Assembly (NCBI RefSeq): GCF_002091475.1
Contig: NZ_BCTR01000014.1
Span: 1 to 64,000, forward strand
From: Sphingomonas azotifigens NBRC 15497
GTDB lineage: Bacteria > Pseudomonadota > Alphaproteobacteria > Sphingomonadales > Sphingomonadaceae
Length of the DNA stretch: 64,000 nucleotides
Direction of reading: 5' to 3'
The notes below the pieces were generated by a model. The model was not told the origin of the DNA and ran no database searches. It was given only the letters and a program-made list of their open reading frames with translations. Of this stretch, positions 1-9,058 are shown one piece after another; position 1 is the stretch's first letter; each line of letters starts with the position of its first letter. Made by a program: the position numbers and the translations under genes.

Positions 1-1745
1 CAGTCGCGCTTCGGCTGCCCCGCGAGCAGCAGTTCGGGCTTAGCGCAGTCGACCTCCCCCTTCAGCCGCGGGGTCGCGCCGGTGATCTCCACCACATAGG
101 GGAAGCGCGCGCCTGCCGTCGATCCGGGCTCCTGCCAGCCGAGCGACTCATACACGCCGGGCGTCGCTGTGATCGCCAGATAGAGGCGCGCATCTGCGGG
201 GACGCGATAGCGAAGGGTGGCGCTGCCGGTACCCTCGACAACGCCCAGCCGGGAATAGGACGCCTCCGCCTCGCCGCGCACCGCCACCAGCGCGAAGCGC
301 CATGCCGCATCCCTCGCGGTCGTGCCGCCGGTCAGCCGCACGGTCACCATGGTGTCATGCCCGGTCACCGCAAGCGGGACGAGATCGCTGCCGAACTGGT
401 GCAGCACTTGGTCTGGCTGCGGCACGAACCGGCCCGGCCGGTCGCCGGGAACCAGCGATGCCCAGCGCGTGCCGCCGAACAGAAAGCGCGTGGCGGCGGC
501 GGCGTCGAGCAGCGCGCGCTGGTTCATGAAGTCCAGCGTGACGAGCCGCGCGCCATACCAGCCCATGTCGTCGGCGAAGGAGTGCATGCCCCGGGGATAG
601 GCGCCCGATGCCCGCCCGAGCCGGAGGAGCGTCGGCACGAAGTCCTCGGTGGAGGCGCCGCCGGCGGCGCGGGCGTTCTGCGTCCAGACGCCCCACACCA
701 GCGGGCGCGTCCGCCGGTCCTCGAACAGCATGTTGATGAACGGAAAGGCGCCGTAGCGCGCATCGGACCAGAGCGGGCCGCGGTTGAGATGGCTGCCATA
801 GTTGGCGATCCAGGTGGTCGCCGCCGGCACCAGCAGGTCGCCGAGCCAGTTGGCGGTGGATTCCCAGATCGGCCCGGCGCTGGGCGTGTCGCGCAGCCCG
901 CCCGAATAATATTCGATCACATGGCCGAACTCGTGCGCGACGGCCTGCGGCCGCGCCGAGAGCACCTCCGCGCTCATCCACATCGCCGGCGAGGCGTTGG
1001 GAATGTGCGTGCTCAGGTCGCCGTCCTGCACATGGGGGCGGCCGGTACCGTAGATATAGATGGCGATGCGGCGGCGATCGCCCGGCGGCGCATCGGCATA
1101 GGGCATCGGCGCGCGCGTAAGGTCGCGGCTCCAGTGCCATACGCGCTCCGCCCAGTCGCCGGCGCGCTTCAGGAAGGTCTGCCAATCCTCTCCCTTCTCG
1201 CGCACGAATGCGTAGCTCTCCCCGGCCGGGTTGGTGCCGTACCAGAAGACGAAATGCTGCGTCTCGTACTTGCCGATCCTGCCGGCCTCGAGGTCTCCCG
1301 GTTCCACCTGCCCCGGCTCGAGCACCGTGGCATAGGTCGCGGGATCCGGCGCAGTGGGATGCCGCGCGATCTCGGCATCGACGAACGCGCGGTCCGCAGA
1401 CGAAAAGGAATCGGCGCGGAACGCGCGATAGCAGCCCGCCGCCGTCACCATCTCCACCATCCGGCGCGCCTCGCCCTGGTCGACGCCATAGGCCTGCACC
1501 AGCCGCGCGCGGAACGGCGCACCGGTTGCCATGCCGGCGGTGGCGTGGCTGTCCTCGTCGAGCTTGGGCGATCTGGGTGCGGTCTGCACCGGTGTCCAGC
1601 TGCGCAGCGGATAGCGGCCCCAGGGCGCCGCGTCGGTTCGGCTGCGGCAGCCGTCCGCCGGAGCAGCAAGGGCACCGCTCCCCCATGAGGATACCGCGCA
1701 GGCGAGCAACGGCAGCAGCGTGAGCCCGGCGATCCTCTTCTTCAT
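1..1745 (-). CDS. Secreted DUF6055-like putative zinc metalloprotease, C-terminus cut by window edge
   Basis: The frame is open from an ATG at 1745 to the left edge with no stop, giving at least 581 residues. The N-terminus MKKRIAGLTLLPLLAC has a basic start and a hydrophobic core, followed by a likely signal-peptidase I site after SGALA. A Cys after LLA makes a lipoprotein an alternative. A segment ETQHFVFWYG near residue 160 and the motif AHEFGHVIEYYSGG near residue 270 recall DUF6055 proteins; HEFGH fits the HExxH zinc motif. It would act in the periplasm or outside the cell, probably as a peptidase, but the substrate is unknown. It is transcribed away from the catabolic genes and looks unrelated to them. 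Reading-frame assignment is firm; function is inferred from the motif. Confidence 0.75.
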   Translation of the reverse strand, partial: MKKRIAGLTLLPLLACAVSSWGSGALAAPADGCRSRTDAAPWGRYPLRSWTPVQTAPRSPKLDEDSHATAGMATGAPFRARLVQAYGVDQGEARRMVEMVTAAGCYRAFRADSFSSADRAFVDAEIARHPTAPDPATYATVLEPGQVEPGDLEAGRIGKYETQHFVFWYGTNPAGESYAFVREKGEDWQTFLKRAGDWAERVWHWSRDLTRAPMPYADAPPGDRRRIAIYIYGTGRPHVQDGDLSTHIPNASPAMWMSAEVLSARPQAVAHEFGHVIEYYSGGLRDTPSAGPIWESTANWLGDLLVPAATTWIANYGSHLNRGPLWSDARYGAFPFINMLFEDRRTRPLVWGVWTQNARAAGGASTEDFVPTLLRLGRASGAYPRGMHSFADDMGWYGARLVTLDFMNQRALLDAAAATRFLFGGTRWASLVPGDRPGRFVPQPDQVLHQFGSDLVPLAVTGHDTMVTVRLTGGTTARDAAWRFALVAVRGEAEASYSRLGVVEGTGSATLRYRVPADARLYLAITATPGVYESLGWQEPGSTAGARFPYVVEITGATPRLKGEVDCAKPELLLAGQPKRD

Positions 1746-2014
1746 CGGCAAGATATCAAGCGCCTTCCTGTTCAGGCCGTGGCAGAGGCCGTGCATCGTC
1801 TACCTTTCGCCCGCAGAAGCGTGGCGGGGCGGAACGGATCGGAAGCAGGGAGCCCGCCGGCAGGCACCGCAACCGCCTCCATCACTGCCAGACAATCGAG
1901 CGGCGAAAACCCGTAACAGGACAGCCCCACGCGCTTCAACCGCGCGGGGCCGCGTCGGGCGGCGGGCGCGCGATGCAGCCGGGCGCGCCGTCGTGCCATC
2001 CGCGGGTGCCCCCC

Positions 2015-2028
2015 ATCATGTTCGTGAT
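2015..2028. promoter_or_regulatory. Candidate operator, ATCA-TGTTCG-TGAT
   Basis: Dyad-symmetric 14-mer with perfect ATCA/TGAT arms, extending to CATCA/TGATG. It ends 62 nt before the SDR start at 2091 and lies in the 345-nt gap between divergent genes, where I see nothing else. It belongs to the window-wide set described in the findings. Confidence 0.6.
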
Positions 2029-2090
2029 GAACCGGCGCAACGTGCCGGCGGATGCCGCCGCGACCGCAAACCGCGTGTAAGGGAGCGAGG

Positions 2091-2780
2091 ATGTCCATGC
2101 CCCCCGCACCCTTCTCGCTCGACGGCAAGCTGGCGCTGGTGACCGGCAGCGGCCTGGTGCCGCAGGCGATCGCCGCATTGTTCCGGGATGCCGGCGCCAC
2201 GGTCGTTCACGCCGCCGAGCCGGTGCTGGACGAGCCCTCGGTCGCTGCCCTGTTCGAGCCGCTCGACGCCCTCGACATTCTGGTGAACGGCTCGGTCCGC
2301 GCCGGTCCGTGGCCGATCGATCGCCTCGATCTTTCCGAATGGGATCGCGTCCATGCGGTCAATGTGCGCGGTGCCTTCCTGCTGATGCGGGCGGCGGTTC
2401 GCGTCATGCGCGCGCATGGCCGCGGCGGGCGGCTGATCAACCTCTCCACCATCGGCGCGGTACATCCGGTCCTGCACGGCAACTTCGCCTATGGTTCGTC
2501 GCGCGCGGGGACCAATGCCCTCACGCGCCAGTTCGCGCTTGATTTTGCCGCGGACCATATCCTCTCCAACGCGATCCTGGTGGGCGCGATCCGCTCCGAC
2601 CCGTTCCCGCAAGGCTGCCCGATGCCGCCGACCGGCCCGGGCATGGATCCGGGACGATTGCCGCTCGGTCAGGGCAAGCCCGAAGATGTCGCGCCGCTGG
2701 CGCTGCTGCTGGCCTCCGATGCCGGTCGATACATCAACGGCCAGGCGATCGCCGTGGATGGCGGCTTTTCGATCGCGTGA
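2091..2780 (+). CDS. Degenerate short-chain dehydrogenase-like protein
   Basis: This 229-residue Rossmann-fold protein is recognisable by its start LDGKLALVTGSG, the INLSTIGAV serine strand and the C-terminal GQAIAVDGGFSIA. Two hallmark elements are altered. The cofactor loop reads TGSGLVPQAIA rather than TGxxxGxG, and the catalytic YxxxK is YGSSR, with Arg replacing Lys. It is also shorter than the usual 250 residues. The ATG at 2091 was chosen because GGGAGCGAGG precedes it; an upstream in-frame ATG at 2052 lacks a ribosome site. It is followed after 32 nt by a canonical SDR, so the two are probably co-transcribed and may form a mixed oligomer. Fold is certain, activity doubtful. Confidence 0.8.
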   Translation: MSMPPAPFSLDGKLALVTGSGLVPQAIAALFRDAGATVVHAAEPVLDEPSVAALFEPLDALDILVNGSVRAGPWPIDRLDLSEWDRVHAVNVRGAFLLMRAAVRVMRAHGRGGRLINLSTIGAVHPVLHGNFAYGSSRAGTNALTRQFALDFAADHILSNAILVGAIRSDPFPQGCPMPPTGPGMDPGRLPLGQGKPEDVAPLALLLASDAGRYINGQAIAVDGGFSIA

Positions 2781-2812
2781 TGCCCCGGCCCACTTCAGAA
2801 AGGAATGATTCC

Positions 2813-3580
2813 ATGGGACCAGAAACCGCCTTCCGCCTGGATGGCAGGACCGCCATCGTGACCGGCGCGGGGTCCGGGATCGGACGCGCGACGGCGACGC
2901 TGTTCCACGAGGTGGGCGCGCGCGTGCTGTTCGCCGATATCGACGAGGATGCCGTGCGTGCGGCCGCGCAGGCTGTTGGCGCGGACTGGGCGGTGTGCGA
3001 CATCGCCGACGAGGCGCAGGTCGCCGCGCTCTATGAACGCGCCGCCGGGCTGTTGGGGCCGCGGCTCGACGTGCTTGCCAATGTGGCGGCGTATCGCCGC
3101 AAGGCGGACACGATGACGATGCCCGCGTCCGAATGGGACGCGATGCATGCCGTCACGGCCCGGGGCACCTTCCTGATGATGCGCGGGGCGATCCACGTCA
3201 TGCGCGAACAGCCGGACGGCGGCGCGATCGTCAACGTGTCGTCGGTCAGCGCCGTGCGACCGACGATCTTCAGCAACATGCACTATGATTCGGCCAAGGC
3301 GGGCGTCGATGCGATGACGCGGGCGGCCGCGATCGAGTTTGCGCCGCACCGCATCCGCGTCAATTCGGTCCAGCCCGGCGGCACCGCGAGCGACGGTTCG
3401 GCCCGCATGAAGAGCGAGTTGCCGCCAGCCGGGCCGATGGTGCAGCCCGGCCGCATGCCGCTGCGTCGCCTTTCCGAGCCGGTGGAGCAGGCCCGCGCCA
3501 TCCTGTTCCTGGCGAGCCCGGCCGCCGCCTACATCACCGGCCAGCATCTGGCCGTCGATGGCGGCTATCTCGTTTCCTGA
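2813..3580 (+). CDS. Short-chain dehydrogenase/reductase (canonical)
   Basis: A 255-residue classical SDR that should oxidise or reduce a hydroxyl/keto group with NAD(P)(H). TGAGSGIG lies at residues 17-24, an acidic residue after the second beta strand (FADID) favours NAD, NVSSVSA carries the catalytic Ser, and YDSAK near residue 158 carries Tyr and Lys. The C-terminus GQHLAVDGGYLVS is typical. The ATG at 2813 follows AAAGGA with about 8 nt spacing. GTG 2777 and ATG 2780 lie upstream in frame but have no ribosome site. It sits directly behind the degenerate SDR. The substrate is unknown; the neighbourhood suggests a terpenoid or steroid alcohol. Confidence 0.88.
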   Translation: MGPETAFRLDGRTAIVTGAGSGIGRATATLFHEVGARVLFADIDEDAVRAAAQAVGADWAVCDIADEAQVAALYERAAGLLGPRLDVLANVAAYRRKADTMTMPASEWDAMHAVTARGTFLMMRGAIHVMREQPDGGAIVNVSSVSAVRPTIFSNMHYDSAKAGVDAMTRAAAIEFAPHRIRVNSVQPGGTASDGSARMKSELPPAGPMVQPGRMPLRRLSEPVEQARAILFLASPAAAYITGQHLAVDGGYLVS

Positions 3581-3640
3581 CGACACGCGGTGGGCGGCCG
3601 TTCGCGGCACTATCGCCAAAACCGCGTGCTGCCCCTTTCC

Positions 3641-3654
3641 ATCATGCACGTGAT
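3641..3654. promoter_or_regulatory. Candidate operator, ATCA-TGCACG-TGAT
   Basis: Perfect ATCA/TGAT arms around TGCACG, in the 276-nt gap before the TonB receptor gene (start 3857). It ends 202 nt upstream of the ATG, so a long leader is possible. Apart from this site and a weak GGGAGAGG ribosome site near 3843, I see nothing in the gap. Confidence 0.6.
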
Positions 3655-3856
3655 CAAGCGCGGCGAACGCAGGACGGATGTTGTCCGCGCCGCGGCCGAC
3701 CGTTACCCGAGAACATGCACAATGCACCGCCGTTGATGCCTCCATACGCGATCCTACCGAGCATCGAGACAAGGCGGCGCGAGAGAATTTAGCGCTTTTT
3801 TACATTCGGTTGATCCGACGGCCAGACAAGCCGCGGACGTTGGGAGAGGCAAGACC

Positions 3857-6307
3857 ATGAAGAACCCCCTTTTCGTTGCGACGCTGGCTACGGGCGTGTG
3901 CCTGTCGAGCCTCGCCCAGGCGCAGACCGTCCCCCCAGCCGCCCCGGCACCATCGCACGCCGAGCAGACCGCGACGCCCCCGGCCGCCGCCGATCCGGCC
4001 GATATCGTCGTCACCGCCCAGCGTCGTGAAGAGCGCCTTCAGAACGTGCCGATCTCGATTTCGGCGCTGGGTTCCGGCCAGCTGGAGAACCGCGGCGTCC
4101 GCTCCGTCGCGGATCTGGCGCGCGTGCCGCTCAACAGCGTTTCCGTGCAGCCCTTTGCGGGCAATCCGCAGATCCTGGTGCTCGACCTGCGCGGCGTGAC
4201 CACCTCGGACCCCGGCCAGGGGACGATCGAGCCCGGCGTGGCGATCTATGAGGATGACGTCTATGTCAGCCGCGCGCAGGCGGCGGGCAACACGCTTTCC
4301 GATCCCGAACGCGTCGAGGTGCTCCGCGGGCCACAGGGCACGCTGTTCGGTCGCAACGCCGAGGGCGGCGCCATTCGCATCGTCACCAAGCGCCCGACCG
4401 GCGTGTTTGGCGGCGATCTCCGGGTATCCGCCGGCGATTATGGCAATCGCCACTATATAGGCCATTTGAACTTGCCGGAATTCGCCGGCTTCTCGATCAA
4501 GATCGACGCGCTTCACGACAATGTCGACGGCTATGTCAAGAACGGCACCGCGCCCGCTCCGCTGGTCGCGCACCAATATAATTTCGGCTATCAGAACAAC
4601 ACGGGCCTGCGCGGCGCGGTTCGCTTCAAGCCTAGCAGCAAGCTGACCTTCGACTATTCCTACACCCATCTGATCACGCACGTCGCGAACGATTATTTTT
4701 CGTTGACGAACCCGGGTGCGCGCGCGCCCGCTTCCTATCCGCAGTTCCTGGCGCCGGTGCGCGGTACGGCGGAACCCGACCTGCACAGCTTCAACGGAAC
4801 GTCCTGGACCGGGCTCTACCAGGACGTCTATCGCACCACGACGGACGCGCATGCCTTCACCGCGCAATATGACGTCACCAACCGCCTGAAGCTGAAGGCG
4901 ATCACCGGATATCGCCAGCTGAACTTCAGTGGCTCCAACAATCTGGACGGCGCCTTTGCGTTCGTGAACAGCCCGTTCCTCGTTCCCGCAGGATCGACGG
5001 TCGCCTCGCTGAACATTCAGCCGGTCTATGCCAACCAGTCGCTCGGCGTTCCGGGAACGACGCCGGTATACGCGATCAGCGGATCCAATCCCGTCGTCAA
5101 CGGCGTCCGCTCGCGCGCGTTCAGCCAGGAACTGCAGCTGATCGGGTCGACCGAGACGCTGCAATATCAGTTCGGTGCCTATTATTATCACGAAGACGTG
5201 TCCGACGCCCGTCAGAACGCCTTCACCATCCTCTACACCAATCCCAGCTACACCAGCTTCGTCTCGCTCAACCCGTTCCAGTTGCGCGGTCCGGCAGCAG
5301 CAGCCGCGCTGGGAACGGGCGGCATCACGCAGATCACGGCAGAGGCACGAACGCTGGCGGGCTATGGCCAGCTGACTTGGTCGCCGAGTTTCGCCAACGG
5401 GCGGCTGCACCTGACCGGCGGCCTGCGCTACACGGACGACAAGAAGGACTTCCTGCGCTCGCTGAACAACGGTGCGCCGGTGAACAACATCGGCACGCCG
5501 TTCCGCGCGACGCGCTTCGATCCCATGGGCACCATCGCCTTCGACCTGACGCCGGACATCAACGTCTATGGGCGGTACGCGACCGGGTACAAGGCCGGGG
5601 GCGTCAGCGTCCGTTCGCCCAATTTCCTTCCCTTCGGTCTGGAATCGGTGCGCTCCTACGAGCTCGGCTTCAAGAGCCAGTTCCTCGATCGGAAGCTGAC
5701 GTTCAACACGGCGCTGTTCCAGAACGATATCCTCAACCGTCAGCTCAACTTCCAGCCCAATCCGCTGACGGCGCCGTCGGTAGTCGATACGGTGAACACG
5801 CCGGGCACGACCCGCGTCCGCGGCGTCGAGGTCGAGCTCGGCATCCGGCCGAACCGCGACCTCTCGGTCAGCCTCAACGGCGCCTACACGACGTTCAAAT
5901 TGCCCGCCGAACTGCTGGCCGCGAACGCCGCGCTCCCGGCATCGGCACGCGGTATCTACACCGTGCAGAACACCCCGGAGCTCCAGGCCAGCACGTCCAT
6001 CGACTGGACGGTGCTGCGCACGGATGACAACATCACGCTGAACGCGCATGTCGACTATGCGTTCGCCGACAGCGTCCGCGGCACCGGGCGGATCGCCCTC
6101 ACTCAATATGTCTGGCCGCTGGAGCGCCACCAGGGCAATGCCCGCCTCACGCTGGACGGGATCAAGGTGGGGCCGACTGCGGTGCGCATCTCGGCCTATG
6201 TGAACAACTTCGCCAACGAGATCTATCCGATCTACTCGGCACCCAGCGGCAACTACATCCAGAACCAGCCGCGCCAGTTCGGTGCGGAACTGGGAGTTCG
6301 CTTCTGA
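3857..6307 (+). CDS. TonB-dependent outer-membrane receptor
   Basis: An 816-residue outer-membrane transporter. The signal peptide spans residues 1-22 or so (cleavage after AQA). A Pro/Ala-rich linker leads to a TonB-box-like segment DIVVTAQRREER at residues 49-60. The plug carries RVEVLRGPQGTLFGRNAEGG and IRIVTKRP, the signature of sphingomonad receptors. The remainder is a beta-barrel rich in aromatic alternation, ending in Phe (GAELGVRF), the usual outer-membrane assembly signal. There is no FecA-like N-terminal signalling extension. Its place at the head of a degradation cluster suggests that it imports the substrate rather than a siderophore. A strong hairpin terminator follows. Confidence 0.93.
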   Translation: MKNPLFVATLATGVCLSSLAQAQTVPPAAPAPSHAEQTATPPAAADPADIVVTAQRREERLQNVPISISALGSGQLENRGVRSVADLARVPLNSVSVQPFAGNPQILVLDLRGVTTSDPGQGTIEPGVAIYEDDVYVSRAQAAGNTLSDPERVEVLRGPQGTLFGRNAEGGAIRIVTKRPTGVFGGDLRVSAGDYGNRHYIGHLNLPEFAGFSIKIDALHDNVDGYVKNGTAPAPLVAHQYNFGYQNNTGLRGAVRFKPSSKLTFDYSYTHLITHVANDYFSLTNPGARAPASYPQFLAPVRGTAEPDLHSFNGTSWTGLYQDVYRTTTDAHAFTAQYDVTNRLKLKAITGYRQLNFSGSNNLDGAFAFVNSPFLVPAGSTVASLNIQPVYANQSLGVPGTTPVYAISGSNPVVNGVRSRAFSQELQLIGSTETLQYQFGAYYYHEDVSDARQNAFTILYTNPSYTSFVSLNPFQLRGPAAAAALGTGGITQITAEARTLAGYGQLTWSPSFANGRLHLTGGLRYTDDKKDFLRSLNNGAPVNNIGTPFRATRFDPMGTIAFDLTPDINVYGRYATGYKAGGVSVRSPNFLPFGLESVRSYELGFKSQFLDRKLTFNTALFQNDILNRQLNFQPNPLTAPSVVDTVNTPGTTRVRGVEVELGIRPNRDLSVSLNGAYTTFKLPAELLAANAALPASARGIYTVQNTPELQASTSIDWTVLRTDDNITLNAHVDYAFADSVRGTGRIALTQYVWPLERHQGNARLTLDGIKVGPTAVRISAYVNNFANEIYPIYSAPSGNYIQNQPRQFGAELGVRF

Positions 6308-6390
6308 TCGGCTGACGCTACCCACCCGATGGGGCGGCGGGGATGCCGCCCCCGGCGATGCCAACGCCGTGCGACGCACGGACGCGGCTC

Positions 6391-6416
6391 GGGCCGCCCC
6401 CGTTCGGGGGCGGCCC
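6391..6416. terminator. Hairpin terminator between convergent genes
   Basis: GGGCCGCCCCCG and CGGGGGCGGCCC form a perfect 12-bp stem with a TT loop, between the end of the TonB receptor (6307) and the end of the SDR on the other strand (6422). No T-run is obvious, so the call rests on stem strength and convergent position. Confidence 0.7.
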
Positions 6417-6421
6417 ATGCG

Positions 6422-7402
6422 TTAGAGGACGCCCTGCCGCCGCGCCGCCGAGCTCGCCGCCGTGAACTCCTCGTACACCGTGTGCGGCTCGTGCGTGATG
6501 GTCGCGTCGCAGATCTGCGCCCAATGCGCAGCGATGTCTTCCAGGCTCGGCGGCGCATCGGCCATCGGGGCCACCCAGCCGTCGCAGGCGGCGATCCGGA
6601 CCTGGGCATAGCGCCCGCTGTTCTGTGTGAAGATGCCATGGGTATGCCGGCACTGTTCGCTGACGAGATACAGCGCCAGCGGGCTGTTATAGGCCGGCTC
6701 GGTGCGGCCGCCGGCTGCGGCGGCGCGGTCCATGTCGGCAACGGCCTTGGCGAAGGACGGAATCTCCAGGAAGCCCTTGTCCATCTCGGCTGCAAGCCGC
6801 GAGGCGGCGGTAGGCAGCAGCAGGTTCGAGGTGATGCCATGCGCCGCCCCCTCGATCGCCACGACATGGCTGAGCCCCATCAAGCCGCCCTTTGCCGAAG
6901 CATAATTGGCCTGCCAGGCATGCCCGAACATCGCGGAGGCGGAGCCGGTGAACAGAAACCGGCCATAGCCGCGTTGCCGCATCGCGCGATACGCCGGCTG
7001 CGCGACGTAGAAGGCGCCCTTGAGATGCACGTCGAGGATCGCGTCGATCTGATCGTCGGTCAGATCCTCGAAGCGCGCGTTGCGCAGGAACCCGGCATTG
7101 TTGATGCAGATATCGACCGCGCCGAACGCGTCGAGCGCCGCCTCGACGATCGCTGCACCGCCGGCGCGGGTGGCGACGCTGTCATAACTGGCGACGGCCT
7201 CGCCGCCGGCCGCACGGATTTCCGCGACCACCTGATCGGCGGGCATGCCCGATGCCCCCTGCCCGCTTCCCGTACCGCCGCGATCGTTGACCACCAGCTT
7301 GGCGCCCCGCCGGGCGAGCTCCAGCGCATATTCGCGCCCAAGGCCGTTGCCGGCCCCCGTGACGATCGCCACGCGTCCTTCGAAACCAATGCGTTCGCTC
7401 AC
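6422..7402 (-). CDS. MFE-2/HSD17B4-type SDR, probable (3R)-hydroxyacyl-CoA dehydrogenase
   Basis: A 326-residue SDR longer than the classical type. The start GRVAIVTGAGNGLGRE, the LVVNDRGGTGSG loop after the second strand, and a C-terminal extension past residue 250 match the dehydrogenase domain of peroxisomal multifunctional enzyme type 2. Catalytic residues are present: FTGSASAMFG with Ser and YASAK with Tyr/Lys. The likely reaction is oxidation of a (3R)-hydroxyacyl-CoA in side-chain beta-oxidation. The GTG at 7402 follows GGAGGAAAAG; the frame stays open further upstream but without homology. A second protein of this type lies at 47888-48823. Confidence 0.85.
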   Translation of the reverse strand: MSERIGFEGRVAIVTGAGNGLGREYALELARRGAKLVVNDRGGTGSGQGASGMPADQVVAEIRAAGGEAVASYDSVATRAGGAAIVEAALDAFGAVDICINNAGFLRNARFEDLTDDQIDAILDVHLKGAFYVAQPAYRAMRQRGYGRFLFTGSASAMFGHAWQANYASAKGGLMGLSHVVAIEGAAHGITSNLLLPTAASRLAAEMDKGFLEIPSFAKAVADMDRAAAAGGRTEPAYNSPLALYLVSEQCRHTHGIFTQNSGRYAQVRIAACDGWVAPMADAPPSLEDIAAHWAQICDATITHEPHTVYEEFTAASSAARRQGVL

Positions 7403-7538
7403 CTTTTCCTCCACCGCTGACGTTCCGGGCGGAACCGCCGGGCGCGCGATGCCGCCACGCCCGGGGCATTGCGCCATGCCGAACCGGGCGATCGGTGTAG
7501 CGGCACGCTCGGCCGAACCAAGCGGGGGATGGCGCCCG

Positions 7539-7552
7539 ATCACACACGTGAT
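7539..7552. promoter_or_regulatory. Candidate operator, ATCA-CACACG-TGAT
   Basis: The best-conserved member of the set, extending to GATCAC-ACAC-GTGATC. It lies near the middle of the 303-nt gap between the divergent SDR (GTG 7402) and MFS transporter (ATG 7706) and could control both. Nothing else is apparent in the gap. Confidence 0.65.
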
Positions 7553-7705
7553 CATCGGCGCGCACCCACCACGCCCGGCTCGCGCGGCGGCAGGGGCGGG
7601 CGCATATCCGATGCCGGCCGGAGGGTTGGCGTTCCGGATCCAAGTCACCGCGAAACATAAGAAAATCGCGGATGGCGTCACTTCGTGGAGAGGAACCTGC
7701 CCGCC

Positions 7706-9034
7706 ATGTCCGACCAATATCCTTCGCCATTCCGCGCCTGGTGGACGCTCGCCACGCTGGTCGTGCTGTACATCGCCTCGATGCTCGATCGGCAGATCAT
7801 CGCGCTGCTGATCGGCCCGATCAAGACGGCGCTGAAGGTCAGCGATTTCGAGGTGAGCCTGGTCTATGGCCTCGCCTTCGCGGTGTTTTTCTGCCTTGCC
7901 GGATTGCCGATCGGCTGGGCGATCGACCGGTTCCCGCGCCGCCCGCTGGTATTTGCCGGCGTCGTCTTCTGGTCGATCGCGACCGCATGCTGCGGGCTGG
8001 CGACGCAATATTGGCATCTGGCCGTCTCGCGCTTCGCGGTCGGCGCGGGTGAGGCGGTGCTCTCCCCCGCCGCCTATTCGCTGTTGGCGGATTCGATGCC
8101 GAAGAAGCGGCTGGGGCTCGCGCTCGGCATCTTCGGCCTGGGCGGCGCGCTCGGCACGGGCCTGGCGCTGGGACTGGGCGGCTATCTCCTCTCCAAGGTC
8201 CCTGTGCACGGAATCGAGACGCAGTTGGGCCATTTCGAGCCTTGGCAGGTCACCTTCGTAGTGGTGGCGATCCCCGCCCTGCTGCTCGCGCCGCTGATCT
8301 TCACCTTTCCCGAGCCGCGGCGGCGCGACCGGCTGGCAACCGCGAAGCCGACGATCGGTGCCACGCTGCGCTTCCTGCGGTCGCGGGGGAGTTTTTTCGG
8401 CAGGTTCTTCGTCGGCAATGGCGCGCTGGTGCTGTGCAGCTATGCCTTCGCCGCCTGGGCACCGACGTTCCTGGTACGCCGCCATGGCCTCGACATGCCG
8501 ACGGCGAGCCACTGGGTCGCCGGCTGTTCGATCGTCGCGGTGCCGTGCGGGCTACTGCTGCTCGGGCATATCGCCGATCGCATGTTCGCGCGCGGCCAGC
8601 GCGACGCGCACATGAAGCTGTTCAGCGTCATCGGCATCCTCCTCGCGGGCCTGGGTGTGCTGATGGCGGCAACCAGCAGCTTTGCGAGCGCGATGGTCGC
8701 GATGTTCCTGATCTTCATGGCAAGCGGCGTGGCGGCGATCGCGGCGGCACTGCCGCTCACGACGCCGAACCAGTTTCGCGGGCAGGTGTCGTCGGTCTAC
8801 CTGCTCGTGACGAACCTGCTCGGTGCCGGACTGGGGCCATCGATGACCGCCCTGTTCACCGACTTCTATTTCAAGGAGGACGCGATGGTCGGGTGGAGCA
8901 TCGCGGCGGTGCTGACGGTCTTCGGCCCGCTCTCGTCGCTGTTGCTGTTCAGCGCCCGGCGGCCGATGCTGCGCGCGATCGACGCCGCCGGCGCATGGGC
9001 CGAGCATCCTGCAGTTCCCCCAAGCAACGACTAG
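7706..9034 (+). CDS. MFS transporter
   Basis: A 442-residue inner-membrane carrier of the major facilitator superfamily with about twelve hydrophobic segments. The first helix carries MLDRQIIALL, the loop between helices 2 and 3 reads GWAIDRFPRRP (a variant of the GxxxDRxGRR motif), and SRFAVGAGEA marks helix 4, as in Spinster-like and organic-anion MFS proteins of catabolic clusters. The ATG at 7706 was taken with GGAGAGGA upstream; a GTG at 7685 is possible. It probably moves the growth substrate or an intermediate across the cytoplasmic membrane, complementing the TonB receptor. Direction and substrate are not determinable. Confidence 0.88.
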   Translation: MSDQYPSPFRAWWTLATLVVLYIASMLDRQIIALLIGPIKTALKVSDFEVSLVYGLAFAVFFCLAGLPIGWAIDRFPRRPLVFAGVVFWSIATACCGLATQYWHLAVSRFAVGAGEAVLSPAAYSLLADSMPKKRLGLALGIFGLGGALGTGLALGLGGYLLSKVPVHGIETQLGHFEPWQVTFVVVAIPALLLAPLIFTFPEPRRRDRLATAKPTIGATLRFLRSRGSFFGRFFVGNGALVLCSYAFAAWAPTFLVRRHGLDMPTASHWVAGCSIVAVPCGLLLLGHIADRMFARGQRDAHMKLFSVIGILLAGLGVLMAATSSFASAMVAMFLIFMASGVAAIAAALPLTTPNQFRGQVSSVYLLVTNLLGAGLGPSMTALFTDFYFKEDAMVGWSIAAVLTVFGPLSSLLLFSARRPMLRAIDAAGAWAEHPAVPPSND

Positions 9035-9058
9035 GGAGGAGGATGGGGCGGAGACGAG

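Noticed and set aside
355..1688. 443-codon frames on both strands near the left edge
   Set aside because: Both are Arg/Pro-rich shadows of the metalloprotease-like frame, which has a signal peptide, an HEFGH motif and normal composition.
3800..6418. An 872-codon open frame on the minus strand opposite the TonB receptor
   Set aside because: It is the antisense shadow of a high-GC gene; the translation has no recognisable domain and the plus-strand receptor is unambiguous.
7403..8512. Upstream extension of the SDR frame (6422-7402) to 696 codons
   Set aside because: The extra part is antisense to the MFS transporter and without homology; GTG 7402 has a good ribosome site.
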